Origin: Yamagishiella unicocca
Taxonomy: Eukaryota; Chlorophyta; Chlorophyceae; Chlamydomonadales; Volvocaceae
Assembly: GCA_003116995.1 (NCBI GenBank)
Contig: BDSL01000075.1
Span: 248,001-312,000, forward strand
DNA length: 64,000 bases
Reading direction: 5' to 3'
Made by a program: the position numbers and the translations under genes. How positions within the stretch are numbered: the first letter of the stretch is position 1; the number at the start of each line of letters is the position of its first letter. This document shows, piece after piece, positions 23,401 to 34,170 of this stretch. The notes below the pieces were generated by a model that was not told the origin of the DNA, did not search any database, and was given only the letters and a program-made list of their open reading frames with translations.

Positions 23401-23766
23401 GTGGACAAGGAAGCAGAGTAGGGCAAGAAGGGGGGTCGGGAGGGGCGGTCACGGTATCCTTCTGGGAACCTGGAGCTGCCCGCTCTCCTTCCGTCGCCTC
23501 CGGGTTCCAATCCTCGCTGCGCTGCCAGGACCGCTGAGATACCCCATAACCCCAACGGCGTCCCGCCCGCCGCTCACTGCTTGCAAGCTCTCGAAACATG
23601 TTCCATCTTGCCTTGGTCTCTGGTGGTGCTGCTGCCGCCGCTGCAGGTTCGATTGATCCGCACGCACGGTTTCGTGTCTTCGGAGATGGAAAACCTCCGC
23701 GACCATTCCTACGACTTCGATGAAGATGCGGATGACTACCAAGACCCGGGGGCTGCGTTTCTGTAA
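20493..23766 (+). CDS. YaaW/UPF0174-like protein, probably plastid-targeted
   Basis: Seven exons: 20493-20873, 21370-21527, 21806-22009, 22279-22459, 22622-22777, 23123-23290 and 23647-23766; every phase matches, 455 residues. Two blocks resemble bacterial YaaW (UPF0174): DLxFL-type ELWAVLDMCSDDELEALYNI near residue 95, and LLNVRDKLDIRCSRNLSTFD near residue 178, in the same order as in the bacterial family. After a Gly/Ser spacer there is a second helical part, including the hydrophobic segment LSFMGPLLWGWLAVDLALKA near residues 370-390, which may be membrane-associated. The tail is acidic (DFDEDADDYQDP). The first 60 residues are basic and Ser/Ala-rich and could be a transit peptide. The bacterial family has no established biochemical role. 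Homology is by pattern recognition only; a profile search would decide. Confidence 0.8.
22817..22921. repeat. 32-bp minisatellite in intron
   Basis: About 3.3 tandem copies of a 32-bp unit with core CTCACCACAACCTCCTTGC followed by TGCCCCGCCCCC. It lies in intron 5 of the YaaW-like gene. Confidence 0.85.
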
Positions 23767-25454
23767 CATACCGTAACGAGTCGGCAGCAACGCGGCTTGC
23801 TTCCTGGAAGAGGACCCCTCACTGACACTGTCGCTCGCGGCTTGGTGACTTGCCAATAAAATGCGGCTCGGTTGGGGGCGGAACGGGCAGGCGGAAGACG
23901 TAGTGTGGCGTCAGGCCCGTTGCGGAATGGCTGCTGCATGTAGAACACACGTGTCCTTGTAACGACGTAACGGCCATCGTGGCGAGGGCAGGCAGGTTTT
24001 GGTTTTGTGCCTGCGTTGTTGGGACGGGCTGTAACTCTGTAACCGGCTGCAAATCGCGTTGAAGGCGGCGACTAGCAACTTTACCTCTGCGGCTCTGACC
24101 TCTCTCTCCTAGTAAGTCTCGTTCGATGGGCGTTGGTCATTGGCCGGTGTATGCTCGCGTATTGTTTTTGGAGCACCGCTAGGAACCTCGAGATCAAGAC
24201 GGGGGGGAGCCGGATGGGGCAGATTGCGCTCCCTCGGATTCACTCGTCCGGCCGGGCGGGCCGTGTGTGGGGCTGGTTTGCTGGGACCGGCGGCAGTGGG
24301 TGCATTACTGTCGGTGGCGATGGCACCCGGTGGGCTGCCCCGCGTTGAAGAGCTTCTCAGTAGGTGCCTCGGGTGCTATTTTTGGGGGGGGCAGTGTGTT
24401 CTACGCGCCCTGTTTTATTCCCAAGGTGTGTTTTGCTGTATGTTTGGAAAGGAGTGGCACGCGGGTACATGTGCGGCTCGGTTGGGCGCAATGTGGGCGC
24501 CCGAGTGAGTGCATGCGATGAGACGTGGTGGGAGGGAGGGGACGTGCGGGACCAGGCGGATGGGGGCGGTGCGGGCTGCGCGGTGCTTGCCGCCGCCACT
24601 GCCCCCGCCTCGCCTGCTTTTGCGTCCTCAGCCCCGACCTCAGCCGCCTTCTGCAGCCCCGCTCTGGAGTCGGGGCGGCGTTCGGAAGGAAGCGCACCAG
24701 AAGATATATGACACTGTGACTTGCACGCTCTAGGTGGCTGGTTCGGCCGGGGGCCAAGACAGGTGTACTGGATGACGTACTCGTACCGTAATACGGCGGT
24801 TACATCGTATGCTGTGATGTAGGACTGACTTCACTCTGGGCGCGAAACTTGCTTGACCCGTCCGTCGGGGTTCGTATAGGACGGCGTTAATTGCGTTGGG
24901 AAGCGCACAGCTTTTCAAGGGGCCCCGATGCGGCGTCTTTCTCAGATCGGTCCTTGGCAGCCGTCTGTCGGTAGCTGGGGCTGGGGTGCTGTTCCGGGAA
25001 TCAGCCGGCAGCGCGGTCTGTCCCGTCTGCTCCTACATGGCGACGTTGGTGTTGCGTCGCGATGGCAGAAAATAGGAGCCAGTTGCGGCACGTGTAGGTG
25101 TGTGATGGTGGACGCAACGGAAGAACCGCCGTCCTGATGTGCATGCAGCTGGCTTGTGGGTGGGGACACACCGCCATGCATGCAACATACCGGTATTGCT
25201 TTCGCGGTGGTGACAAGCCGATGTTCCGCGTCTCTGCCTCGCACGGCGAGCTAGCGAAATCGGCAGGTGGTCAAGGAAAGCAGCCCCATGGTAAAAACCC
25301 AAACCACCTTTCGTTTACAATGTGGCAAAAGTGCGATCCGCGTGCCGGACGGTCTGGGCTCCGGCGAGAAGGTGGGTGGAGTTGAAGGGCGGAGCCCGCC
25401 GGCACCCAGCGGGCGGCCAAAGGTGAGGGGTAGGGGTGTCTGGAATCACGACAG
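23767..25454. other. Convergent 3' flanks, no gene seen
   Basis: Lies between the stop codons of the YaaW-like gene (+) and the EF1A-like gene (-). A 122-codon open frame at 24140-24508 (+) has no features that support coding. A TGTAA on the minus strand at 25315-25319, 136 nt after the EF1A-like stop, is a good polyadenylation signal candidate for that gene. Confidence 0.5.
23958..23962 (+). terminator. Candidate TGTAA polyadenylation signal for the YaaW-like gene
   Basis: TGTAA about 190 nt after the stop codon at 23766; two more TGTAA motifs follow near 24029-24044. Confidence 0.45.
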
Positions 25455-28400
25455 TCACGCTTGGCCATCTGCCGCCACGACAGCTTCCTCCCCGTTCGAT
25501 GAAATGTCGATAACGATGGTAGTCACTGGTTTGTCAGTCGATGCGGACCCGGGGTCGGGCGCAGCGGCTTCCCCTCCCGTTCCCGTTGGCTGCTCGCGCG
25601 GCTGCAGCACCGCTCCTTGCCCAGCGGGCTCCGGCTGAACAACTTTCGAACCAACATGCGTCACAGCCTGCATCGACACGGGCGGATGACAGGGGACCAC
25701 GAGGGAGGGTGGGGGGTGTATGCGAGTCCTAGGGACAGCTCCCGTGGCAGCACCCAGCTGTCCGGGCCTTATCTGCTCTTGAGCACCCAGCGCAGCGGCC
25801 TCACGCCTGCACGGCTTCTAACCCTAACTTATCCCGCCCAATACAGATTGCCACCAGAGCGCCCCCGCATCCTGCCTGCTGCCTCCCTGCTGTTGCGTCT
25901 ACGACCCGATCTCAACTCCTGGGTCCTTTCCCCCACGCCAAACCCAATCCGCCCCCCTTTCCCCCCGCCCCGCCCCACCTCAATGCGTCCCACGGCCACA
26001 ACGACCCACCTCAATCCGCCCCCCGCCCCGACCCACCTCAATGCGTCCCACGGCCACAATGACCGGCGTCACCACCTGCGTCCCCCTCCACTCCGTCCGC
26101 AGCGACGCCCGCACCGCGAAGCGGCCCATGTGCGGGTACTCCTTGAACGTCTCCACCACCAGCGGCCGCAGCGGCTCCAGCACCACCTCAGCTATGTCAC
26201 CCTCCACCAACACCTGCGCACAACCCTCCACCACCTCGCCTGCAGAGGCCGCGGGACAGCGCTGATCGTGCGTGGGTTTCGGGGTTTTAGGGTCGCGAGG
26301 GGAACCGTGGATCGGACAATGAGACGCGTTTTAGGAAGGGGGCACTGGGGCGGAGGAATGGTGTCCGGGCCCCCACGCAGGCCTCCTGGCAGGTTTTCCC
26401 CCTGGCGGCATCACCCCGTCGTACCTTTCATATTAAACCGCTTGATGCTCAGGAGCCGGCACGGCACCTGCGCCGTGTGCACGTGCACCAGCGCGCAGTA
26501 GCCCAGCCGCATGTTCCGGGAGCGCCCCTCACGCTTGGAGGTCGGGTCGCGGAGCACCTGCAGGGCGGCGGCGTTCAGGTGTGGCGCACTGTGATGGCGG
26601 CAGCGGAGGTGGATGGCGGCAGCGGAGGTGGAGGTGGAGGTGGTGGCGGCAGCGGAGGTGTTGTTGGCGGTGATGGCGGCAGCGGAGGTGGAGGTGGCGG
26701 TGATGGCGGCAGCGGAGGTGGAGGTGTTGGCGATGGCGGCAGCGGAGTTGGAGGTGGCGGTGCTGGTGGGGTTGGGGGTGATGGTGGTGTTGACGATGTC
26801 GTTGTTGGTGTTGGGGGTCGATGGAAGTCGGAACCGGCGCAGACAGCAGGACAGGGCTGCGACAGCCCCCTCCAGAGCCCTTCCCCGGAAGCGGCTGGGC
26901 CCCCAGCTCACCAAAACCAACACCCCAGACCCGCGCCGTAGGCGCCGCCGCACCTGCACCTTGGCCGTGAAGGACGCCGCCAGCCGCGCGGGCCGGTCAG
27001 TGGCGTCTGACAGCACGTAGCCGCGCCGCAGCCGTGAGGCCGGGACACCCTTGACGGCGACTCCCACAGTGTCCCCCGCCACTGCGGTGGTGAGGGAGTC
27101 GTGGAAGGACTCGATGGACTTGACGTCGGCGGCGATGCCGGGCGGGGATATGAGGGTGGCGGCGCCGCGGCGGAGGCAGCCGCCGGCGAGGCGACCGGCT
27201 GGCACGGTGCCGATGCCGCCGACCTTGTAGATGCCCTGGTGGGGAACGCGCACGCGGTTGGGTGGTTGCGGTGCGGGGCTTTCGGCGCGGGTCCGTTGGG
27301 CAGAGGACGCAGGAAGGAAGCTGCCGTGCTTGTTTACCGAGCGGACCCCGCGCGGGGGCAGGCAGTGTGCGAGGTGGCTTACCTTGGCAATAACTAGCTG
27401 CTGTGCTTGGAAATACCACACAACAAGAAGGCGCCCTCCCGCCGCCAGTGCATCATTCCCGCAATCCCGATCGTGAACGCGGCCATACGGTGTCGCGATC
27501 TCTGGTCGATGCTGAGACCATGCCGTGTCGGCAGAACCCCAACCCGAACCCCCAGGGCCGCGCGCTCACAATCAGCGGTATCCTCAACGGCAGCTCCAGC
27601 GCCGGCGACGTCATCCCCGCCGTCGCCCCTGCCGTACTCCGCGCGACGCCCGGCGTCGCCGCCACCGCCGTCGTGATCGCGCCCACGAGTGTGGCCCCCT
27701 TCCACCAGGGCAGCCGGGGCGAGGGCTCCACCAAGTTGTCGCCAGCGAACCCCGACACCGGCACGAAGATGATGCCCTGCAGGCGGCGGTGTGCGGCGAC
27801 AGTGGCGGTGGCGGTGACGGTAGCGGTGAGGCGGTTCGGTGTGGTTGGATGACAACCCGTGAAGCGACGAAGAGGAGGCGGCACTTTGTGCGGCGTGGGT
27901 TGAAGGGTTGTACCGGGTGGCAAGGTGACAGGGTGCTCCTTTCTTTGGGCCGTCCGCTGTGCTCTCCCCCTCCCCCCGCCCACTCATCGCCCTTGGTTTG
28001 TTCCCGAGGATTCGCGGATTTGTTTCGTACCCCCCCGCCCAGCAACCCGCGCCTCCGCCTCCTCCTAACACAGCGCATACACTCACCCACCCACCCACCC
28101 ACCCCTCCGCGCCCCTGCCGCACACCTCTCGCCGCCTGAGCAGCCTGGTCACCGCCGCCGAGGCGTCCGTGAAGCGCTGCTCCGCCACGTCGGATTCGTA
28201 CGCCACGTCCAGGTGGTTGACGGCAACCACCTGCCCGTACAACGCAACCGTGGGGAGAGGAAGGTGCGCGAGCGAGCCGCCCGGGTGCCGGCAGCACACA
28301 TAGTAAGTCATCTCTCATCACTCGGACCTTCAGCCCCTGACTCCAACCCTTCCCCTGCACCCGCAACTGCCCGACTAGACCAACGAGCCGTCGCGCTCAG

Positions 28401-30046
28401 CCTGACGCACCACCAGCTCCCCCGCCCCCTCCTCTCCCCCATCCCAGTCCTCCAGAATGCACCTCAAAACGTCTGTCCTAAACGGTTTTTTCTCGCATCC
28501 ACGGGTCTTCCTCGAAACCACCAGCCAGCAGATCCCTCACTGCTAGGCCCGGCCTGGCAGCACCGCCAGCACCGCCCCTCTGCACCAGCACCGCCAGCAC
28601 CGCCCCTCGGCACTTGCTCCCGGCACGCCCCACCCCACACCGACTAAGCTGCGTCAACAACTCGGACTGCGCCGCCGCCGCAGCAAGTCACCACAGCCCC
28701 ACCCGACTCACCAGGGTGCGGTGGTTGGCTAGGTTGGCCGCCAGCTGCGCCAGGTCGCGAGTCTGCGCCGACGACGCCGGCGCCTCCAGCACCGCCGGCC
28801 GGCTGTCCACCACAAGCACCGCCACATCCGCCTGGCGAGGGTTGCGAGGAAGACCCGTGGGTGCGAGAAAAACCGTTTAGAGCAGACGTCTTTCGAGATG
28901 CATGCTGGAGAACTTGGGTAAGGAAAAGACGGAGGCGGTGGCAGCGGTGGGAGGAGGCCCCCGAGGTCGTAACGTAACATACCCCTAACCGCCGCCCGCC
29001 CCCTCGCCCCGCCAAACCGCCCAGCGCCTCACCCCCGGCCCCTTACATTTCCTCTACCTCAGACCCCGTCGCCCACCCCACTCTGGCCGACGTCCCATAA
29101 CCAAAGAAACGCCCATTACGGCACCAGCATAATCCACGCCGGCTCGTGCGGTTTCCCCCAGACCCCGTCCGCTATCCTACACCCCCCACCTGCGTGATGC
29201 CCGCTATCGCGTTCCGCAGGTGATCTGGGTGGCCCGGTGTGTCTACGAGGGTCAGGGCCACGCCCACTGAGGCGCTTAGGGCGGTGGGGGGCGGCACCAC
29301 CACCCGGCACAGCTTCAGGTCTATGGTCATGGCGCGCTCACGTTCCAGTCGTAGCCGATCCAGCACCTAAAGTGCGGGGGCAGGGGGCAGGGGGCAGGGG
29401 CAGGGGGCAGGGGCAGGGGCAGGGGCAGGGGCAGGGGCAGGGGCAGGGGCAGGGGCAGGGGCAGGGGGGCCCTGGACTGTCAGTGAAATCGTACTCCGAT
29501 GGGGCGATTCGGAGGCCCCCATTGTGCGCTATATAAAAAACATGAGAAGTGACGGGAGAGAAACGGGAAATGAAAGAGAATTGAAAGCCCGGCCCTGTCC
29601 CCCCGTGCGTGTGGTAGCCCATCTCTTCGACAGCCAGCTGCCCAGCCAGTCCCGACCTCCCTCCTCTCATACCCTCCGCTATCCTACGATGACGCTACAA
29701 AGGCTGGGCACGAGGGTGGGCCATATATGGGGGGTGCAGCTCGGCTAAGGCACGCACCGGGCGGGTTACCCTATCCCCGGGTGCACTTGCTCGGGTACGG
29801 CGACCGCAAATGGCTACATGTGTGCGGGCATGGCGTGCCGTGAAAGCCTCTTACCCACGCGTAACGGGACGCGGGGTGATTGTTCGTTTCCCGTTCGACC
29901 CGCTCCAGCGCGCGCTTGTCCAGGCCGCCCAACTTAATCACAACGTGCGCTGCTGTCGTGCTCTTGCCAGATCCGTGATGACCCACAAAGACAACAGTTG
30001 CGTGTGGGAGGGGGCTGTCCGCCGCAGGCGATGTTGAAGCTGCCAT
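25455..30046 (-). CDS. Divergent EF1A/EFL-like translational GTPase
   Basis: Nine exons: 29855-30046, 29190-29366, 28712-28831, 28126-28230, 27570-27776, 26954-27235, 26425-26557, 26037-26239 and 25455-25667; phases join without conflict, 543 residues. All three EF1A domains are present. G domain: P-loop GHHGSGKST at 22-30 (family form GHVDSGKST), switch I ERERAMTID, DTPGH at 106-110 with the catalytic His kept, NHLD at 168-171 where the family has NKxD, and SGF at 206. Domain 2 starts at IYKVGGIGTVPAGR. Domain 3 contains ALVHVHTAQVPC and PHMGRFAVR. A Pro/Glu/Gly-rich tail of about 60 residues follows. EF1A carries aminoacyl-tRNA to the ribosome; the altered G1 and G4 motifs suggest a paralogue with changed nucleotide binding rather than the main factor. 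Related green algae mostly use EFL, so the relation to EFL, EF1A or HBS1 needs a tree. Confidence 0.9.
26593..26775. repeat. GGCGGCAGCGGAGGTGGA minisatellite in intron
   Basis: Imperfect tandem units built on GGCGGCAGCGGAGGTGGA with GTGATGGC spacers, in intron 6 of the EF1A-like gene. It is read as Gly/Ser runs on the plus strand, antisense to the gene, and is not coding. Confidence 0.85.
27984..28024 (+). repeat. Dispersed intronic element, copy 3
   Basis: ATCGCCCTTGGTTTGT followed by GAGGATTCGCGGATTTG, a diverged match to the copies at 148-189 and 11534-11577. It lies in intron 4 of the EF1A-like gene, here antisense. Confidence 0.6.
28452..28514 (+). repeat. Inverted repeat, left arm
   Basis: About 63 bp, including CCTAAACGGTTTTTTCTCGC and CCACGGGTCTTCCTCG. 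It is the near reverse complement of 28845-28908 and lies in intron 3 of the EF1A-like gene. Confidence 0.85.
28845..28908 (-). repeat. Inverted repeat, right arm
   Basis: Near reverse complement of 28452-28514. It lies in intron 2 of the EF1A-like gene, starting about 13 nt upstream of the exon 3 acceptor, so the two arms bracket exon 3 (28712-28831). Confidence 0.85.
29378..29467. repeat. GGGGCA microsatellite in intron
   Basis: About 14 copies of GGGGCA, with a few GGGGGCA units, in intron 1 of the EF1A-like gene. Confidence 0.9.
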
Positions 30047-30360
30047 GATTACGGGAACTGCAGCCCCTGTATTTGCTGACGGTGAGCAAACTGCTATAAC
30101 ACATGTGAGCGTCTTGAGGCTGTACACGACATTTTGGTGCAGAGACGCTTGACGGCTTGAGGACGCCTAGCTCTAGATCGGGCGCCCTCTTCCACGGCAC
30201 AATGGCACTAAAAAGCTTTCATGGTCGGTACACATTCTATACTCACATTTATTCAAATAGCAGTCGAAACAGCATACAAAGAACATCTCATCCCTTCTAG
30301 TCTTTGTTCTTAGGGGCAGGATCTTCCTATCACTACCAAAGGGCGCGGCCTCGTGCAGCC
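30047..30360. promoter_or_regulatory. 314-bp divergent promoter, EF1A-like GTPase and SR protein
   Basis: The two start codons face away from each other across only 314 bp, which must hold both promoters and both 5' UTRs. The centre (30220-30290) is AT-rich. No single TATA box stands out. Confidence 0.6.
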
Positions 30361-31751
30361 ATGGGCACTAGAGTCTATCTTGGCAACCTTCCTGCAGACA
30401 TTGCTGAACGGGACGTTCGCGACGAGGTGAGGAAGATATTTAGGTCGGTAACGTCTCCCCTTTTCGGGTCCATTGACCGCAAGCTTCCCCCGATACCGCA
30501 CAGTTCGAGCGGTTTGGCCGTGTGAGGACCATATGGGTTGCACGGAAACCACCAGGTGAGTGCAACAGGTGGAATTACAGAAGGACTGGGAGGGTTGGGC
30601 GTAGACAAAGACTATTCAGCCTGGAGCGTATGTTTCGAGGTTGTAACTTTGTAATCAGGAATGGACAGGGCCATATTAAGATAAACCTGTTCTGGTGTAG
30701 ACCGCAGCAGCAAACTGGAAAGTGGCGGCCAAGTCGTCGCTCTCGCTTAGCGGAAACTGCGTGCATGATTTTGCAACGGCATCATACCCTGATATTAGCG
30801 TTGTAATAGTTGCCGTCTATTTGGGGGAACGGGCGATTAGCTTTCCAGGATGCTGGTCTCAACACACCACTCATGTTTGCACATGTTTGCATAACTGTCT
30901 TGATTGTATAGCTTACTCGAATTTTTGCGTCGCCTATCTACAGGCTTTGCGTTCCTCGAGATGGAGGACGACCGGGACGCCGCTGATGCGGTTCGTAAGC
31001 TAGATGGTAAGCAGCTTCTCCGTTAGCGGTAGAGCATGCACCGCTCATGAATTAGGCATGCGGCAGTACATATCCCTTGCGGCAAGTTTGCTTACGCGAA
31101 GTCCTGTCCAATCCCTGCTGCCCGAAGGCTTTCAGGGCTGGCGCGTGGAATTCAGTCGTCGCGCTGATCGCGGTCCTCCCCCACGGGGTGGCATGGCTGG
31201 TGGCGGCATGGGTGGTGGTGGAGGAGGAGGAGGAGGCGCCATGGGTCGTGAGCTGCGCTGCTACGAATGCGGTGAAATAGGCCACATTGCGCGCGACTGT
31301 CGCAACATGCGTGGCGGCGGTGGTGGTGGTGGTGGCGGTGGCGGTATGGGAGGCGGCCGTGGCGGGATGGCGCCTGCCCGCGGCAGGAGCCGGAGCCGAA
31401 GGTGAGTGGTGTTTCGTACTTGCTATGCGCGGCTTCCTTCAGTTACGATGCTAGTTGCCTGTGAACTTAACTTGTTACTTAATTGTAATTGTTTTATGCT
31501 TCCATTCCGCAGCCCTGTGAGGCGCAGCCGGAGCCCATCGTACGACCGACGGCGGTCCGCGAGGTAAGCATGCGGGCCTCTGATGCCTACTGCGGGCTCC
31601 ATTACTGCGGGCTCCATTACTGCGCTCTCCGTTACTGCGGCCTGCCGTTATCTAACCTCGCTGCCTGTGCCAACTCGTGATGTGCAGCCCGCCGAGGCGC
31701 CGGGATGAGGGCCGTGAGCGCGACCGCAGCCGGAGCCGCAGCCGCGACTAA
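30361..31751 (+). CDS. RSZ-type SR splicing factor (RRM + CCHC zinc knuckle + RS)
   Basis: Six exons: 30361-30426, 30504-30555, 30944-31006, 31128-31401, 31513-31563 and 31688-31751; phases join exactly, 189 residues. Residues 1-72 are an RRM with RNP2 RVYLGNLP, the strand [18 protein letters not shown]1 GFAFLEME and the closing GWRVEFS typical of the SRSF7/RSZ group. A Gly-rich stretch leads to a CCHC zinc knuckle, [14 protein letters not shown] (105-118), another Gly-rich stretch, and a short RS domain with RSRSP and SRSRSRD. Plant RSZ proteins of this size and order bind exonic enhancers and act in the spliceosome in the nucleus. The exon 4 acceptor was chosen because it alone restores the [11 protein letters not shown] continuity. 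RS-coding sequence is split over three small 3' exons, a common site of alternative splicing in SR genes. Confidence 0.95.
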
Positions 31752-33152
31752 TTGCTGTTCGCACGGGCGACGGCAGACCCTTGCCAAGCTTGCCGGGGAT
31801 CGACACGAAGTCTTTGATTGTTTGCCGTGCCGATAGCGTGCCGTGTCTCGCAACGTGGTGGTCAGGTCGGTGTTTCGGTGTTTCTTCCTGTATGTGCACG
31901 GGCACCGGCCAAGTAGCGCTGTCGCATTGATCTGGCCTTCACTACCTTAAGGCTAGGCATGGGGGATGGAATCCAGGCGGATGGCTGGTATCGTGTTTGG
32001 TAACGTCATCGGAGAGTAACGTTGACTCCTTCGGACGTGTTGGGCAATGCTGTTATCTCTTCTTACTAGGTACTGTTGATTTTTCTATATCGCTCAGCTT
32101 CATCTCGGGTAAAACGGTGTCAATTAGACGGATTGTGTTTGGGACGCGATGCTTGTGGCGGGTCGAGGCGGTCACACCCATGCACGCCCTGGCCACTACT
32201 GAGCAGTGCGCGCGCCTGCGGCCCCTCTTGTCCACAGGGGTAACCGCCTGACGCTCCAAAGCGCTCCTCTCCTCTCCGCTTCGCTCCATTCCCGCCCGCG
32301 CGTCTGCTGCGTCTGCACCTTTGGCTGCTGTGGATTGCTGAGGTCATCTGTGGAATACGAACCACCACCTGCTGCACCTGCGTCTGTCACGACCGTGGGC
32401 CGCCCGACACGCACGCGAGTCATCTAATCGCCGTCATTGCGCGCAAGTCTGCCTGCATGGTCTGCTCCGCTCTTCGCGACCGGCGAGTTGCACTGCCATA
32501 GCAGGTCGTCTGTCTGGGCTCGTAGTCAGGTACATGCTGCACGCCTGATCCCGTCCCGCCGTGATGACGCCCAGGTGAGATGCAGGCGTAAAAATAGCTG
32601 ATGCGGACTCCTTTGGTCGTCCACGGTCGGTGAATTGCGTGGTGTAGAGGAGGAGGCCGTATGTCCCTGCATGGGCAGTTGGCTTGGCCACTAAGACTGC
32701 GCTCTGCTGGCGCTAATTTGTAACAGACAGGGTATGAATCGTTCAGTGTATCTCCGATGTCTTGGAGCAGGCAGGCAAGACGACGCTCTGCTCCTTCAGG
32801 ATAATCAGCGACTTCCTTCAGACAGCAGCCGTACATTGCCACAGTGATGGCGCAGGTAGCGACGGTGCGGAAAGGGCGAAAGGCACACAACGCGGAACGA
32901 CAGCTGGCAGACCTTCGAACAGTTGGGATACGCATCGTCCAACCAGTCAAGCATCAACGAACGAGTCCACTATGAACACCTTGCAGTGTGCGTATTAGAA
33001 TTTATGTCGTTGCAGCTGTAACATTTCTCTGGCAATTTTGTCCCTGCGGATCCTACTCAAGAAGTCTGTTCAAAGCCGAAGTGACTTGCTGAATAGAAAA
33101 AACAAGCATTTTATTGTATATTATTCATTTGCCATAGTGGTTAGCTGTCGAC
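31752..33152. other. Intergenic, no gene seen
   Basis: 1.4 kb between two plus-strand genes. It includes the SR-protein 3' UTR and the promoter of the next gene. A TGTAA at about 32719 is the first on the plus strand. An AT-rich block with TGTATATTA at 33115-33123 lies about 30-40 bp before the next ATG. Confidence 0.5.
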
Positions 33153-33834
33153 ATGGAACGCGGCAGGCATTCGCGTAGCGTTTCAAGGTATGGTTAACCA
33201 TTTGACAATAAGCTTGATTGCAAGCACCAGGCATAAGTACTCATTTGATGCCAATTCATGTTCTTCCAGGTCGCGACGAGATGATCGGAGGTCAGCTTCT
33301 ATCCGGTCCTCCCATGAGTCCATGGCTGGCAACCTGAGCCCTGGCCGCCACCACGGGCACCATTCGCACAGGCGAGATGGAAGCGGTGGTGGTGGCTTCT
33401 TCAAAAACCTGTTCGGTGGTGGACGTCGTGACAAGCACCATGACCAGGCCTTGCAACAACAGCAATACCAGGGCGACGCGGGCCCGCTTCCCCCGCCCCC
33501 AGCCAACACGTCGCCAGGGTCCAAGCTCAAAGCGCTGCTGAGCTTCGCCCCACAACCTCCGGCGGCTCGGAATGCTGGCCCTGGCAGCGCCCCGCCACCT
33601 CGTGCGCATATGGACGACATGCAGGTCAAGGAGATGCAGCACCGTGTGCAACTGTTGACGGCGCAAGTGGAAGGCTACGAGAAAGTGAAGATGCAGCTGC
33701 AGGCGGAGCAGCGTGCAGCCCAAGAATGGAAGGAAAAGTGGAACCTCCAGAACTTCAAGTTGAACCTGATGGTGGACATGCTGGTTCTGCGGGTGCTTGA
33801 GCTGGAGCAGCCCGGCACAGCGCCATCTCGCTGA
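33153..33834 (+). CDS. 199-residue protein: basic RS/HH-rich N-terminus, C-terminal coiled coil
   Basis: Two exons, 33153-33187 and 33270-33834, phase 2; 600 codons' worth of nucleotides gives 199 residues plus stop. The N-terminal third is rich in Arg, Ser and His (MERGRHSRSVSRSRRDD; HHGHHSHRRDG) with a GGGGFFKNLFGGG patch. The middle is Pro/Gln-rich and probably disordered. From about residue 133 a charged helix runs to the end (VKEMQHRVQLLTAQVEGYEK, then EWKEKWNLQNFKLNLMVDML), a strong coiled-coil candidate. I do not recognise the family. A TATA-like block lies just upstream, and a TGTAA at 34166-34170 is a reasonable polyadenylation signal. The translation start is well placed because the RS-like N-terminus continues smoothly across the intron. 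Confidence 0.8.
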
Positions 33835-34165
33835 CAAATTGCAAAGGGGATCGATTTCGTACACGAATACTGTATAATATTGACAGTTTAACTGAAGCGC
33901 GGGTCACGGACATTGTGTGCTTGCATGTGTACGACTTAAACTGGACCATGTGTGTATGGTAGGGTGCGTCAAACCGCGCACGGTGCTGGGGGAGAAATAA
34001 TGGAACGTGTATTCTGCGACATTTCAATTGATATGGCAGATTATCACGAAGGTATGTGCGGTCCCTCCTCTTTCCCCTCCCGTATTGGGGCTTATGAACG
34101 TGCACAGTGGCGAGCTGCGCATTAGGGTGCGCGTCTATTTAAGTGCGGGGGGATCCAGAGAGCCT

Positions 34166-34170
34166 TGTAA
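34166..34170 (+). terminator. Candidate TGTAA polyadenylation signal
   Basis: TGTAA 332 nt after the stop codon of the coiled-coil gene ending at 33834, correct strand. Confidence 0.45.

Noticed and set aside
24140..24508. 122-codon open frame, plus strand
   Set aside because: Begins with an alternative codon, lies in the 3' flank of the YaaW-like gene, and shows no recognisable feature.
26593..26775. Gly/Ser-rich peptide on the plus strand
   Set aside because: It is produced by an intronic minisatellite of the minus-strand EF1A-like gene.
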